DNA of 64,000 nucleotides from Blattamonas nauphoetae (taxonomy: Eukaryota; Preaxostyla; Oxymonadida). Every line of letters starts with the position of its first letter. Within the stretch, counting starts at the first letter, position 1. Below are positions 1 to 10,700 of the stretch, piece by piece. The notes below the pieces were generated by a model. It searched no databases, was not told where the DNA came from, and was given only the letters and a program-made list of their open reading frames with translations. The stretch spans positions 45,074 to 109,073 of the forward strand of contig JARBJD010000255.1 in assembly GCA_033064195.1 (NCBI GenBank), in the 5' to 3' direction. The position numbers and the translations under genes are program-made.

Positions 1-474
1 TCTGCTTTCAGATATTGTCAGCATGCTGTCTGAAACAATGGCCAGTCTTGTAGTGTGTGCTTCGTTCCTCTGCTTTCTTGCTTCTTCAGAATTGGCGGCG
101 AGTGAAAAGTGGAGCGATTTCAATGACAGTGTTGAGTTGGTCAATGAGAATATGCAATTGGTACCAGTGTGTACAGGGAATCTTTCTTCATTTGGGTTGA
201 TTTCTGATCCAGATTGCGGGATAATGCGTGTTCCTGGTGATGATCTTTGGTTCGATGGTTCTCCCGATAATTCAAGATACCTTCCAATGATTTTGACGTT
301 GTCTCCAACGTACGTTCCTTCTGGAATCCTGGTAACTTGAATATCATTCGATTGTGCATCTGTTGTGTTCGAGATAGTGTCGAGAAAAGATTGGAGATTT
401 GTTGGATTGGTTGTTCGAGAAGGACCGGCGAATAGTGATTGAAAGAGGCAGAGAAGGAGTGAGAGGGGGATCAT
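1..474 (-). CDS. Surface beta-helix protein, N-terminal part, cut by the window edge
   Basis: Reading the minus strand from an ATG at 474 gives 158 open codons to the edge of the window. The protein starts with a signal peptide (MIPLSLLLCLFQSLFAGP) and then a GTYVGDNVKI stretch, which is the usual first strand of the beta-helix ectodomain in this family. It is a close paralogue of the gene at 55627, matching it almost residue for residue (RFPVHTG, FSLTNSTLSLKSLHF, LAIVSDSMLTISES). A conserved promoter-like box ends directly at the ATG, which supports this start. The plus-strand frame at 23-340 is an antisense shadow. By analogy the missing part would hold more beta-helix, Ig-like repeats, a membrane helix and a pseudokinase, but that is inference. 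Confidence 0.8.
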   Translation of the reverse strand, partial: MIPLSLLLCLFQSLFAGPSRTTNPTNLQSFLDTISNTTDAQSNDIQVTRIPEGTYVGDNVKIIGRYLELSGEPSNQRSSPGTRIIPQSGSEINPNEERFPVHTGTNCIFSLTNSTLSLKSLHFSLAANSEEARKQRNEAHTTRLAIVSDSMLTISESR

Positions 475-512
475 GATTCGGATCAGAGATAGATCGAGAC
501 TATTTTCTCGAG
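472..512 (-). promoter_or_regulatory. Conserved start-proximal box, copy 1
   Basis: On the minus strand CTCGAGAAAATAGTCTCGAT is followed by CTATCTCTGATCCGAATC and then ATG. The same ~38 bp block lies just before the ATG at 619, 41966 and 55627. It may be a core promoter with a very short 5' leader. The spacing to the ATG is constant. Confidence 0.6.
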
Positions 513-583
513 AGGAGAGAGGATGGGAATGAGATCGTGCCCTTTCTTTGTATTTCCCCCCACCAGAGACAAATCTCAATCAA

Positions 584-621
584 CTCGAGAATTTTGTCTC
601 GACTTGTCTCTGTCTCGAATG
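584..621 (+). promoter_or_regulatory. Conserved start-proximal box, copy 2
   Basis: CTCGAGAATTTTGTCTCGAC, then TTGTCTCTGTCTCGA, abuts the ATG at 619. It faces the copy at 472-512 head to head, about 70 bp apart, so the interval looks like a bidirectional start region of which only the minus-strand gene is still whole. Confidence 0.55.
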
Positions 622-747
622 ATGATCCCTCTTTGCCTCTTTCTCTGCTTCTATCAGTCCATCTTAACCGTCTTTTCCCAGACAATTCGACAGACTCGTT
701 TTTGTGAGGAGATTGGTGGGTTGAGTGGACACATTGTTGATCTTTGA
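619..747 (+). pseudogene. Beheaded remnant: start and signal peptide of a surface gene
   Basis: The 42 residues encoded here begin with a family signal peptide (MMIPLCLFLCFYQSILTVFS), preceded by the conserved box. The following ~24 residues do not resemble the ectodomain, and the frame stops at 747. It is best read as the leftover 5' end of a gene like the one at 55627. A short secreted peptide is possible but has no other support. Confidence 0.45.
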
Positions 748-856
748 ACATCGCATCTCACAATCATTTCATCTCATCTCTCGAATTGTTATTTTCACAG
801 AATCCTGCTCATTGCGATCAACGCTTCAATAAAGGGTTGGGATCTTTCTCGAACTC

Positions 857-3800
857 ATGATTTTCTTCATAATTCTCCCTATCATTTTGGGGATATCTTC
901 GCTTCCTTTGGATTCTTCGATTTCCAATATTGATGAACTTTTGAGCTCTTCCACTGTTGTGGACGAAACGCTCGAAGTCAAAACCGTCAAAACACAATCT
1001 CCAATCCTTCAAAGTTGTGGGCATGCTCTCGCACATCGACATATATCTGTTCTTGGAAACTCAGAGAACAAGACCATCCTCTTAGGATCCCCCAACTCAA
1101 ACTATTCGCTTGTCCAATTCACCAACTCTTCATTCTCGATATTGCACTTCGCTCTCATGAATGAGAACGGACTCTGCCTCGAGATGGATGAAAATTCACA
1201 TTGTTCAGTTGAGGATTGTTCCATCTTCCTTTCAAACCGGAATAATCCGATATCGGTCCAAAACTCGTTTCTACTTTTGGGGCGCACCATCTTCATTTGT
1301 CCGCCGGAAAGTCGTGTTTCACTCTCTCTTTACACACAATCTTCTTTTGGGAGTTCAATTCTATATTATTCTGTTTTGATTCGCAATTTTACACCTGACA
1401 CTCAGTTCGCTTTTCTGGATTGTCTGTCTTCGTCTGACGTCTCAGCGCTGAACTGTGTCTTTAAGAATGTGTCCAGCAGATCTACGACATCGTTTTCACA
1501 ACATTTCTCGAACATACCAGGAACGACGAAAGTGATGAATTCCAACGCGGAAACTTGCCACAATCTGCTTTCGGGAAACATCTTCACACCACTCTACGTC
1601 TCTCCATTCTTTATGATTAACTCATCGTCTACCTGCAACACCGAGACCTGGTCTCCGCCGCTATCTCAAACGACCACCAATCCGACTCACCCAACCTCGC
1701 TGTTTACGCTCCCGTTTGTCGTGCGAAGCAGTTCTTTCGTTTCATGCAAAGGCCTGGGCACCTTTGGAGGTGCTCTTGCGGTGTTCCGATGTGACTCTGT
1801 GGAAGTTGAAAACTCGACTTTCGAACGCTGCTCAGTGGACGATGCTGCGGAAACGGGAAGAAAGAACGCGGGAGGAGCTATTTTGTTGACTGGCCAAGGA
1901 GATCCGCAAGTCAGAATAACGAAATGCACGTTTTCGGAAAACAGAGCTGAGCGAGGAGGAGCACTCGTGTTTGTGAACGTCACTCGAATCCAAATTGAAG
2001 ATTCGTCGTTCACGAAGAACGAGGAAAGTGAGCACGACGGCAGACGACGACAGGATGGAAGGAAGGAGGAGAGAGGGGAAGGGGGAGGAGTGTGGGTTTG
2101 TGGGAGAGTGGACGAGCTGCTGGTGTGTGGTCTTCGCTGTGAAGAGAACAAAGCAGAAGGAGGAGGCTGGCTGAGCATGAGTTCTCTCGCTCGCACTTCG
2201 ACAATCTCGTCGTGTCTGCTTTGTAAGAACAGGGCTGAGAGGGCAGGAGGAGCGATGCTGTTTGGAGGAGAAGGCGATTGCGTGTCGATTGTGTTCGAGT
2301 TTTGCCGATTTGAAGGAAATACGGTGACAGCTCAGATTGGAGGCCACGAGGTAGGGTCGGACGTATGCTTTATGGACAGCAGTATAGACATCATGGACTC
2401 TTTGCTGAGAGTGGAGAACTGCTCATCAACCTCAAACACAGCCAAAATTGGAGTGTTGTCATCTGAAGGCAACTTCTCGGCACTCTCATTCCTCTCGACG
2501 TCTGCAAAAACGAACGAGGGAACAGGAACGACGGTGCTTGTGACAACAAGCGGGACAGACGTAAGCGGATGTGGCTCGACCTCAGACGCTGCTTGTGCCA
2601 CGGTGGGAGGGGCAGTGACGTTGGCAAGCAACACCGAAATGGAGATTCAGGTTGGAGCAGGGTTATTTACCGAGACAACGACGATCACACTGCTTCTCGA
2701 CCAATCACTCTCAATCACTGGGGATGACGAACAACCCCCAACGCTCACCACTCCGGACAACTTCATCACTGTCACTAAGAAATCAAGTCTGACGCTGTCC
2801 AACCTCGTCATTCATCCGGAGGGAAGACTCATGAACTGTTCCATTGGTGTCATCTCCCTCTCCTCCATCACAATCGCCGGCAACGCGAATGTCTTCTCCA
2901 ACCACTTGATCTATGTTTCTCTCTCCGAATCCACAGACTCTCTCCATGTCGACCATCTCACCGTCGAAAACATCTACGCTTCCGGATACGGACTCGATCT
3001 TCAGATTCGGAACTGTCCGCTCACACTCTCTCATCTCAATCTCACGCGATTCTCCACAAGAGATTACACACTCCGTATCTCATCATCCTACAACAATGTG
3101 TCAGTTTCAGACATTGCTCTTCGCACCATTACCTCTTCCTCCAGTTCCTCCGCCTTCATCTACTTCTCTTTCATGTGGAGTAATGTGACAATCAGCAATA
3201 TCGACGTATCTGACTTTAAACTTTGGAAGACGCTGTGCTTAGTCTATCTCGGATTTCATTCGTCGACTGTGACAATTGATTCCATATCACTCACTGGAGC
3301 CGTCTCACCAGAAGAATTCTATTCCATCATCTCTCTTGGCTTTCTCCGTTCGGAAGCAACAATCCAAAACATTAATGTTGCATGCACAAGTGTCGATAAA
3401 TTGTTTGCATCAGAAGTATTCAGTCTTTATGTGGATGAGGGTTCGTCATGCGACATCTCTCATCTTCATCTGACGAATTGTTCTACCTTCTCTGTCTGGG
3501 AATTCCAAGTTTCTTGGGACTGTTCTCTGATCCTCTCCGACTTTCGAGCCCAAAACTGCGTCTCAACTCAATACTCTTCCCTGAGACTTGAAGGTGGGAC
3601 AACATCAATTGTCGACTCTTCCTTCTCCAATGGTTCAAGCACCTACTCCGCAGGAGGATTGGACGTTCATCTCAGGTCAGGCTCTCTCCACTGTCTCCGT
3701 GTTGACTTTGTCAACTGTTCGTCCACTCCCAAAGGTTGGGGACAAGGTGGAATGTCTGTAGAGATCGAGTCGGGGACTCTCACGATCGATTCTTGTTCTT

Positions 3801-5260
3801 TCTCGAAATGCTCGACAGCAGGCGATGGAGGAGCACTTTTCATTTACTTGTTTCATGCGTACGAACCATGGGACTATCTGCTGAAATCGATCAGATTTGG
3901 ACGAGGAGAGGACGCGAACCGATGTGGGAAATGGGGATTCGGGAACGATGTGTTTGTCTATGCTGAAAATCTCGAAAGCATCATCACGCCAGAAAGATGG
4001 GAAGGGTCGTTCAGTTCGTCGACACGGACAGATTTGATGGGCTATGATCAGAGACTCGAAAAGACCATGTCGCTCCTCCCGTTTCTGCGAGGAAATAAAG
4101 TGTTTGTGGGGAAGGATGGAGATGACGACAACGATGGACTGGACGACGCGCCTCTTCGGACACTCTTCGCGGCATTCAAAATGATGAAAGATGATGGAGT
4201 TTCGTTTGGGACGATTCTTGTCTCTGACGTTGCTGTGATCGGGAAGACCATCCAACTCGAGACAGACAAAAAGTACGATGTTGTGAATGAAGAAGATAAG
4301 AAAGGACAAGTTTCATGTTCGATTGACGATGGAGAATGGAAAACGGGAACAGGACGTGTTGTGGAGGCGATGGTGAGACTGGAGATTGTGTCGCTGAGCT
4401 TCTCCGAATTGGAGTTCAGTGGATTCGCGTCTCCCGTCGGAATCAACTCCGTCTTCTCCGTCGAAGTCCAATCGACCCTCACACTGACAGCATGCTCGAT
4501 TGCCTCGTCGCACGAGATCACACACACTCTGGCGAAGGTGTCACACGACGGCACTCTACTGGTTGATGGTTTAGAAGTGTCGCAGGTGCGATTCGGGGGG
4601 AAGGGGAGTGTGTTTGTGGTGGGATCGAAGGGGAGAGTGGAGATGGAGGATGGAGAGGTGTCGTCGACGTCGCTGGAAGGAGGAGCTGTCGTGTGGGGGT
4701 CGTCCGAAAGTGGGATGGAAGTGACCGAAACGAAGTTTGTGGGATGCACAGGGAGGCAGTTTGGGAGTCTGATCCGTGTTTCTGTTTTTGGATGCCGAGT
4801 TAGCGTTGTGAAATGTGTCTTCGCGGATTGCAGGACAGTGGTTGGGATGGAGGAGATGAGAGGGGGCGAGGAGAGAGTGGGAGGAGGATGTGTTGTGATC
4901 AAGCTGGGAGCACGATCGAAAATGACACGACACTCGCCAGCGTCGTCTGCCGACCTCTCTTCGACGCACTTCTCGAACTGTATTCTGACGAGCCCAGACT
5001 CACACTCTTCGTCGATGGTTGGAGGAGCTGCCTTTCTGATTGAGTCGATGGAGAAGAACGGGAGGATTGATTTTACCGAAACAGAAGTGCGAAACTGCAC
5101 GTGTGGAGAGGGATTGAAGCGAGAAGGGACGGATGGAGGAGTGATCGTGTGGAGAACGAGTCGTCCTCACACAGATCGGCGCCGAATGAGAGTTGTGGGG
5201 TGTGGAGTGGGCCAAGTCGAACTCGGTTCAACTGAATCTGTGTCCGCGTCCGAACTCTAA
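857..5260 (+). CDS. Giant secreted right-handed beta-helix protein (1,467 aa)
   Basis: This is one uninterrupted frame of 1,467 codons. A signal peptide covers residues 1-18 (MIFFIILPIILGISSLPL), so the ATG at 857 is a good start. The rest is Ser/Thr/Cys-rich with many NxS/T sites and repeated GGA-type turns such as GGALAVFRC and GGAVVWG, typical of parallel beta-helix (pectin-lyase-like) folds. Two restart motifs of the DUF1565 type occur: GCGSTSDAACATVGGAV near residue 572 and GDDDNDGLDDAPLRTL near residue 1087. No membrane helix or kinase-like tail is present, so it is probably secreted or held at the surface by partners. The C-terminal 500 residues are paralogous to the gene at 50080-53681. 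Ligand and role are unknown. Confidence 0.85.
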   Translation: MIFFIILPIILGISSLPLDSSISNIDELLSSSTVVDETLEVKTVKTQSPILQSCGHALAHRHISVLGNSENKTILLGSPNSNYSLVQFTNSSFSILHFALMNENGLCLEMDENSHCSVEDCSIFLSNRNNPISVQNSFLLLGRTIFICPPESRVSLSLYTQSSFGSSILYYSVLIRNFTPDTQFAFLDCLSSSDVSALNCVFKNVSSRSTTSFSQHFSNIPGTTKVMNSNAETCHNLLSGNIFTPLYVSPFFMINSSSTCNTETWSPPLSQTTTNPTHPTSLFTLPFVVRSSSFVSCKGLGTFGGALAVFRCDSVEVENSTFERCSVDDAAETGRKNAGGAILLTGQGDPQVRITKCTFSENRAERGGALVFVNVTRIQIEDSSFTKNEESEHDGRRRQDGRKEERGEGGGVWVCGRVDELLVCGLRCEENKAEGGGWLSMSSLARTSTISSCLLCKNRAERAGGAMLFGGEGDCVSIVFEFCRFEGNTVTAQIGGHEVGSDVCFMDSSIDIMDSLLRVENCSSTSNTAKIGVLSSEGNFSALSFLSTSAKTNEGTGTTVLVTTSGTDVSGCGSTSDAACATVGGAVTLASNTEMEIQVGAGLFTETTTITLLLDQSLSITGDDEQPPTLTTPDNFITVTKKSSLTLSNLVIHPEGRLMNCSIGVISLSSITIAGNANVFSNHLIYVSLSESTDSLHVDHLTVENIYASGYGLDLQIRNCPLTLSHLNLTRFSTRDYTLRISSSYNNVSVSDIALRTITSSSSSSAFIYFSFMWSNVTISNIDVSDFKLWKTLCLVYLGFHSSTVTIDSISLTGAVSPEEFYSIISLGFLRSEATIQNINVACTSVDKLFASEVFSLYVDEGSSCDISHLHLTNCSTFSVWEFQVSWDCSLILSDFRAQNCVSTQYSSLRLEGGTTSIVDSSFSNGSSTYSAGGLDVHLRSGSLHCLRVDFVNCSSTPKGWGQGGMSVEIESGTLTIDSCSFSKCSTAGDGGALFIYLFHAYEPWDYLLKSIRFGRGEDANRCGKWGFGNDVFVYAENLESIITPERWEGSFSSSTRTDLMGYDQRLEKTMSLLPFLRGNKVFVGKDGDDDNDGLDDAPLRTLFAAFKMMKDDGVSFGTILVSDVAVIGKTIQLETDKKYDVVNEEDKKGQVSCSIDDGEWKTGTGRVVEAMVRLEIVSLSFSELEFSGFASPVGINSVFSVEVQSTLTLTACSIASSHEITHTLAKVSHDGTLLVDGLEVSQVRFGGKGSVFVVGSKGRVEMEDGEVSSTSLEGGAVVWGSSESGMEVTETKFVGCTGRQFGSLIRVSVFGCRVSVVKCVFADCRTVVGMEEMRGGEERVGGGCVVIKLGARSKMTRHSPASSADLSSTHFSNCILTSPDSHSSSMVGGAAFLIESMEKNGRIDFTETEVRNCTCGEGLKREGTDGGVIVWRTSRPHTDRRRMRVVGCGVGQVELGSTESVSASEL

Positions 5261-5512
5261 TTCTCCTCGGCACATTCTCCAACACTTCGAGGTTCACTCA
5301 ACGGACACAAAACTCCCTTCAAGTCTTTGTTTGATTCTCTCTCAGCCTCAAGTCACCTTTCCTTTTGTTATCCTCTGAAACTAGTTTTCTTGACGACTAC
5401 TTTCTTTTTGCACCTCATTCCGTGTATCAACGTTCTTGCTTCAATAATTTGAAAAAGAAAGAGATAATGTTGAGTTGCAGTGTGGAGATTGCATGAAATA
5501 AATCTAATGATT

Positions 5513-6799
5513 CTATTCGGTGCGATAAAGATCGACACAAGGAATAATCTTTTTGTAATCACCTTTGGAGAGACGGAGAGAATAATGTGTGTTCACCTTT
5601 ATGGACTTCCGAGGAATAGCCACAGCGAGATTGGTATTCCCTCCGTAAATAAAGTTTGAATAAAAGAAAGGACCTTCATTGTAGATGTTCCAATACCCCC
5701 ACACAAACTTCGCCTTTGTCCAGTGTTTGTACTCTGCTGTGCTATTCCCGGCGATCATAGGAGAGAATTCAACTTTGAAGTCGTCCAGAGCACACGGATA
5801 CAAGTCTGCTCCTTCAAAGTCGACAAGATAATGTTTGAAATTGGTTGAATCTCTTTCGAAGCCGTTCTTCGTGAAATTGCCCCTTTCAATGTCTCCAATA
5901 TCAGGGAAGAAGTCGAGAGCGTTCCCAGATGCCTTATTTCCAACGAATGAATGTGAAGACAAGAAACCATCGGCATCCTGAAATGTGCATCCTTTGCCTT
6001 TAATTGTGAGCATGAGCGAATTTTGAGGATTCCGATCATTGTAGATAGATGTAGGAAGGTTGATGATGGTTTCTTGGTCAGATTCACAATAGATTTGATT
6101 TGGGTAGTTTCGTTCTTGTGAAGGCAAAGGGAGTGTAAAGGTCTTCTTGTCATGGAGAACTGGATTTTCGAGGTGGAAATCACCCAATGTTTCATCCATA
6201 TTGTTGATAGTTGTAACTTCTAATTCGCCTCGTTTCGAATAGAAGGCGGCGTTCTTCCCGTTCCAATCGGTGCATTTCCCTTTAAATGTGAATGTTTTGG
6301 CAGGTCGAAACGGATTATCAATTGGAACAATGTCGACATAGGAAACTTTGAGGTGTCCATATTGTTCCACACAGAAAATATAGGGCACTTTTCCAGCTGT
6401 CTTGGTTTTTCGGGTTGATCCAATGAGCACATATTCAATTTCAAGTTTCATTGTTTTAGAAGGATTTCCTCGGATAACAATACACCCACTTCCATAAAGA
6501 CCGTTTTCAGGTCCAATGATCGAGGACATACTGACAGAGCCAGTTTGAAAATGTTTTGAGTCGAAAGCACAGACATCATAAAGTGTCGCAGTTGTAACCT
6601 CAATTGTCGAAACAAAGCGAGAGTATTCACTCTTCAAGGCTTTGTCGAGTGAGTGGCATGGATCCTCTTTGAAGCAATTTGTGCCGTTCTGTCCAAATGA
6701 AAGATAAAACTTCTCTGGTTCTGTTGTGAGATCAGAGACATGTGTGGCATGGAGTAGATGCACAGAAAGGACGATAATCAGAGCGGGGAGAGTGAGCAT
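5513..6799 (-). CDS. Secreted beta-helix-like protein, 428 aa, duplicated
   Basis: The frame is open upstream of 6799, but the ATG at 6799 is chosen because it starts a clean signal peptide (MLTLPALIIVLSVHLLHA) and because the paralogue at 53925 has the same start. The mature part begins with FYLSFGQNGTNCFKEDPCHS, a version of the family restart motif (G.NGT..C...PC.SLD.AL), so it probably folds as a small beta-helix or related beta domain. There is no membrane helix. The two paralogues match over nearly their full length. This copy stops after LYRTE at a TAG, while the other adds three residues. Function is unknown; a secreted surface or matrix protein is likely. Confidence 0.8.
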   Translation of the reverse strand: MLTLPALIIVLSVHLLHATHVSDLTTEPEKFYLSFGQNGTNCFKEDPCHSLDKALKSEYSRFVSTIEVTTATLYDVCAFDSKHFQTGSVSMSSIIGPENGLYGSGCIVIRGNPSKTMKLEIEYVLIGSTRKTKTAGKVPYIFCVEQYGHLKVSYVDIVPIDNPFRPAKTFTFKGKCTDWNGKNAAFYSKRGELEVTTINNMDETLGDFHLENPVLHDKKTFTLPLPSQERNYPNQIYCESDQETIINLPTSIYNDRNPQNSLMLTIKGKGCTFQDADGFLSSHSFVGNKASGNALDFFPDIGDIERGNFTKNGFERDSTNFKHYLVDFEGADLYPCALDDFKVEFSPMIAGNSTAEYKHWTKAKFVWGYWNIYNEGPFFYSNFIYGGNTNLAVAIPRKSIKVNTHYSLRLSKGDYKKIIPCVDLYRTE

Positions 6800-7027
6800 T
6801 TCGGAGTGTTCTTCGACCTTTGGCAAAAGGGTATTTGTTCGATCTTGTCCAGAATAACTCATTATGGGCAACAATTCAAGGACTGCCAATACGGTCCGAT
6901 ATTCCCTTATTTCTGGGAATCAAACCCAACACGCTCCGAATAGTGAATCAAAAACACAAACTTGTTGGAAATGTGGTACTTTCAACGAAAAAGGATTGAA
7001 ATGAGAAAAGATCTCAGAAACGGAAGA

Positions 7028-7155
7028 ACATGAGGAAGGTGGTTAGTTCACGAGCTTTGTTGCACCGGCCGTGCAATTCTTCATCAAGCTACCTCGATGA
7101 TCTGTGTTGATTGGTTGTGTTCTCCAGACAATCACTCCTTCATAAAATTCACAAC
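7028..7155 (-). pseudogene. 3' tail of a beta-helix gene carried along in the duplication
   Basis: The minus strand encodes GVIVWRTQPINTDHRG and then MKNCTAGATKLVN before a stop. This matches the end of the gene at 50080-53681 (GVVVWRTQPIRADRRG...KNCTVGATKLEN). Upstream coding sequence is missing, so this is a passenger fragment without a start. Confidence 0.7.
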
Positions 7156-7317
7156 GTCAGTTTGATCAAAAGATCATGTTTGTTGGAGGAAGATGGTGCT
7201 CCGGCGAAATTCATTGTTCTCGTCTTTTTGATGGAGAGAATCAGAGAAAGAGCCACTTTAAGAAAGGTTAACGAGTTGTACTGAAAAGAAGGCGAATCGG
7301 AGGCAGTGGGAAAGTGT

Positions 7318-7560
7318 CGTGAATCTAATTATCATTTTTTCCCATATTGTTCAGAACTGTTGCACTGAAAGAGAGAGTGGAGAGATCCAAAACAGCAACC
7401 GAAATCGCTCCAATCAATCCATCCTTCGAAATGAAATGAAAAACAGTGAGATTTGTCAGACTGAATGATTGCCAACCAGAAATATTAAGCGCTGCTGCTC
7501 CTTCTCCTTCAGAACAAGTGATGAAGTGGAAGACAGAGGTTTCGACTGAACATCATCAAC
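7318..7560 (-). pseudogene. Fragment of a beta-helix gene related to 44476-47124
   Basis: The minus strand reads SEGEGAAALNISGWQSFSL followed by LTNLTVFHFISKDG, close to SEGEGAAALDIAGCQAFTL in the gene at 44476-47124. The frame ends at GKNDN where the relative continues with CAHD. It has no start, no flanking coding sequence and a stop, so it is a relic. The remainder of 7560-7709 holds nothing recognisable. Confidence 0.6.
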
Positions 7561-7709
7561 ACGCTGTGACTTTGACAGAACCATTCTGCTTGGTCAGGCC
7601 AGTATAGTCCCTGACGTTTTATCACAACCTTTTCATGAATTGAAATCTATCTTTCTGTGTTTTTAAAGCAAATTGGAGGTGATGGGTTGGAAACCATTAT
7701 TTGATCTCG

Positions 7710-10700
7710 ATGATCCCAACTCCGTTCATGTTCGTGATCACCATTAAGTGGATCTCCACTGTCTCTCTTTCAACACATCATACTCACATTCATCTTTCAC
7801 GGGATTTTGCTACTTTCCTGGAGAATACCTTGAACGAACCAAACGAACCGATGTTATCAGCACCATCTCCCGTGATTCTCCCGAATGGTGTCTATCATGC
7901 ACATGAGATCCACATCCACTCTCGAAATATGGACATATCAGGATTATCCTCGACGATCTCTCACCGAAATAGTCTCCGCAATCTCGCTGAAGAAAACAAT
8001 TCACAACATCCAAACAATCATGGAGATCGCTGCACAAAGGGACTTTCTGTGATGTTTGATGTGTGGAACAGCACGTTGAGTGTTGATGAAGTAGGATTAT
8101 TTGCGAACACGCGAGATACCGCTGTGAGTCTGATCCGCTCGTCGACATTTGTGGTTTCTCGTTGTGAGATCACCTCGAGCGCTGACACTTCCCCCCTTAT
8201 CATTGGGGATTCAGGCCTGGAATCATCAGTGTCTGTGTCGATTATCAGTTGCAGCCATCGCTCATCTTCAGAATGGTCGTCTCTGCTGCCTCTGGTGAGC
8301 GGCCCGCGATCATTATCGTCTTCATTGTGCATGACTTCAAATGAGGAAGGACGTTTCGATGAATTTGGAGTTGGCACGATGTGGATAGTTGGAACTGGCG
8401 TGAAAATGAACTCGAAGCATCTGGTGTTCGGAACAGGCCCGCTTTTTGATTTCGGGACTTGTTCGGGGAATGGTCTGCGTCGGGTTGTTGGATGCTCTGT
8501 TTCTCTGTTGGAGTCGTCGCTGACAAACACAACGAGCTCGCACGTGAACCCAAGATCATCTCCTTCGTGTTCGTTTCTGACGCAGCGGCTGATTGGAGTG
8601 TCAGTGTCGAAATCGACGAATCATCTTTGCGGGACAAGTGGAATTGGGTTGGACTGGGCCGGATCGTCTCTCCTGTCGAACTGTTCGTTCTCCTCCTGCC
8701 TCACCAACACACCTCCCGACCCCATCACTGAACCAACCCCAGAACCCGGCAAGATTTACGAATTGTATGACCCGGATTTAGAAGTCAATCAATCCACACG
8801 CATTGTCCTTTCCTCCAGCGACAATCCGATCGAAAACCTCCAAGTGTGGGTGGTCTTCACTGTCTTTTCGGATATGTACTGCGATGACATGGGCGGATCC
8901 GCAATCAGGATGTTTCTATATCAAGCTGATGTCGTTGTGAAGAACTGCTCATTCACGAGGTGCCATGCGACGAACTATAATTCGATTGGAGGTGCGATTT
9001 TCGTCATGCCCAACCACGGATCACCCATCGACTCCAAATTCTCTTTCACTCTCTTCAATTGTCGATTCATGAACAACACCGCAAAACAGACATCTGGCCA
9101 TCTCCATGTTCAGTATTACAATCTAGTGACAGTTGCACAGTGCACTTTTGAGGACTCGCGATCTACACCAATCTGGCCTTTCGTCCAACAGTACCCGATT
9201 TTCATTTATTTGGAGGGCGACTGCCGTCTTGACAACTGTTCAATCTCCCGCAACGAAGGATTGCATTGTGGAGGACTCTGGCTCAACCAAGCCAGCTCGA
9301 CAGGGAAGATCGTTCTGACCGATCTCCTCTTCGAAGACAACATCTGCACACGCACCACACCCCGCCAGCGAATAACTGATTGCGTTTTCTTTCGTGATAC
9401 AGGTCTCTCAAACAATCAATTCATCGACTGCTTCTCAACATCAGCACAACCGCATTGTGGTCTCAGAGACGCCACTCAAGTATTTCCGGAGTGGATTGGT
9501 CCATCGATCACATCTGTCGTCGCAACTATCCAGGAGAATGCGGAAGGAGATGGGGTTGGGATTGTTCTGTCGTTTGAGGGAGTGTTCACAGGAACAAATA
9601 GGAAATACCATGTGACATTGGAAGATGAAAATGGAACTGAAATTGTTGCAGAGAATGTGTCATTCTCCAGAACAGCTGGAACAGTGACATTCGCACTCAA
9701 CAATCCAAACATCTCATGCATCTCTCCCTCAACGACTTATTCGCTTGTCAAAGTGGCGAAGAGTTCCTCTGGAACAACATGCAATGAATTCGCTGTTGGA
9801 GAAGAGGAAGAGCCAGACTGGACGTGGTGGCACCACACTTTGGAAAGTCGAGCAGACAGCATGATCGGTCTGTCGTTCACCATTCCACCATACTCTGTCC
9901 CGGCTCCTCCAACTCTCACAAACGTTGATGTTTCATTCGCCACAACGTCAAACACGACATTCCATCTCATTCTGGACGGATCAGATCTTCCTGTTGGCGA
10001 CACGTTCAGCGAATTGGGAAGCATCCTTGTGTGGATCTTTGGAGCGTCCGTGTTCGTCTGTGGATGTTGCGAAGAATCTGATTGACGGAATCGGTTCTCG
10101 GAGTGCGACAATCAAACTGATCACGACAGCCTCAATCAACAATACACTCTCAATCGAAGCTGGACACGAGCTGAAGATTGAGTTGGCCACAGTCACACCT
10201 CCGACACTCGTCATCCCCTCCACTGCCTCCCTCGACGACTCGACTGGCCTCGTCTCTATCGCTGGCACGCTCTTCTTGGAACGAGTGGAGATTGATGTCC
10301 AAATTGGAGTTCTCTCCTTCGTCCTGTTCGATGTGAAGTGTGGCAAGGTGATCATGGAGTCTGTCCACATTTCTGGAGTTGGATCGTCGTCTGATGTGAT
10401 GAATGGGATTGAAGGGTTGTGTTCGTGGGAGACCGGACTGATTAAACAACGCGAGAGCACCTGTACTCTCACCTCATGTGTCCTGTCCTCGATTGGGATG
10501 GGAGAGATTTGGATGGAGTCGAGTAATCTGTCGCTGCTCTCGACACAGATTCTGAGCAACGGAGCGCAATTCTCGTCGTTCCCATCGGCTCAACAAGATG
10601 TGATGTGCAAATCAGGAAACATTACGATTCTTCCGTCGTCATCAGACACGTCAGAAGATCGTTGGATCTCGTCAACGTCAGATTGCTCAGTTGTTCTGAA

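Larger units (their letters stand above)
5440..7155 (-). repeat. Segmental inverted duplication, left copy
   Basis: This block is the inverted counterpart of 53585-55300. It holds the 3' flank and coding region of the 5513-6799 gene, its ~230 bp upstream region, and the last ~40 codons of the beta-helix gene that sits upstream in the other copy. Edges were placed by eye where similarity fades. Confidence 0.7.

Noticed and set aside
23-340. A plus-strand 105-residue protein with a hydrophobic start
   Set aside because: It is antisense to the surface gene start. The same antisense frame occurs opposite the 55627 gene at 55761-56087, simply because the coding strand is conserved.
9990-10085. 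An intron joining the two frames of the 7710-12081 gene
   Set aside because: The only nearby GT-AG pair (GTTGGCGACACGTTCAG, 17 nt) gives the wrong phase and is too short. No other pair keeps the CGSLERPCSS motif.
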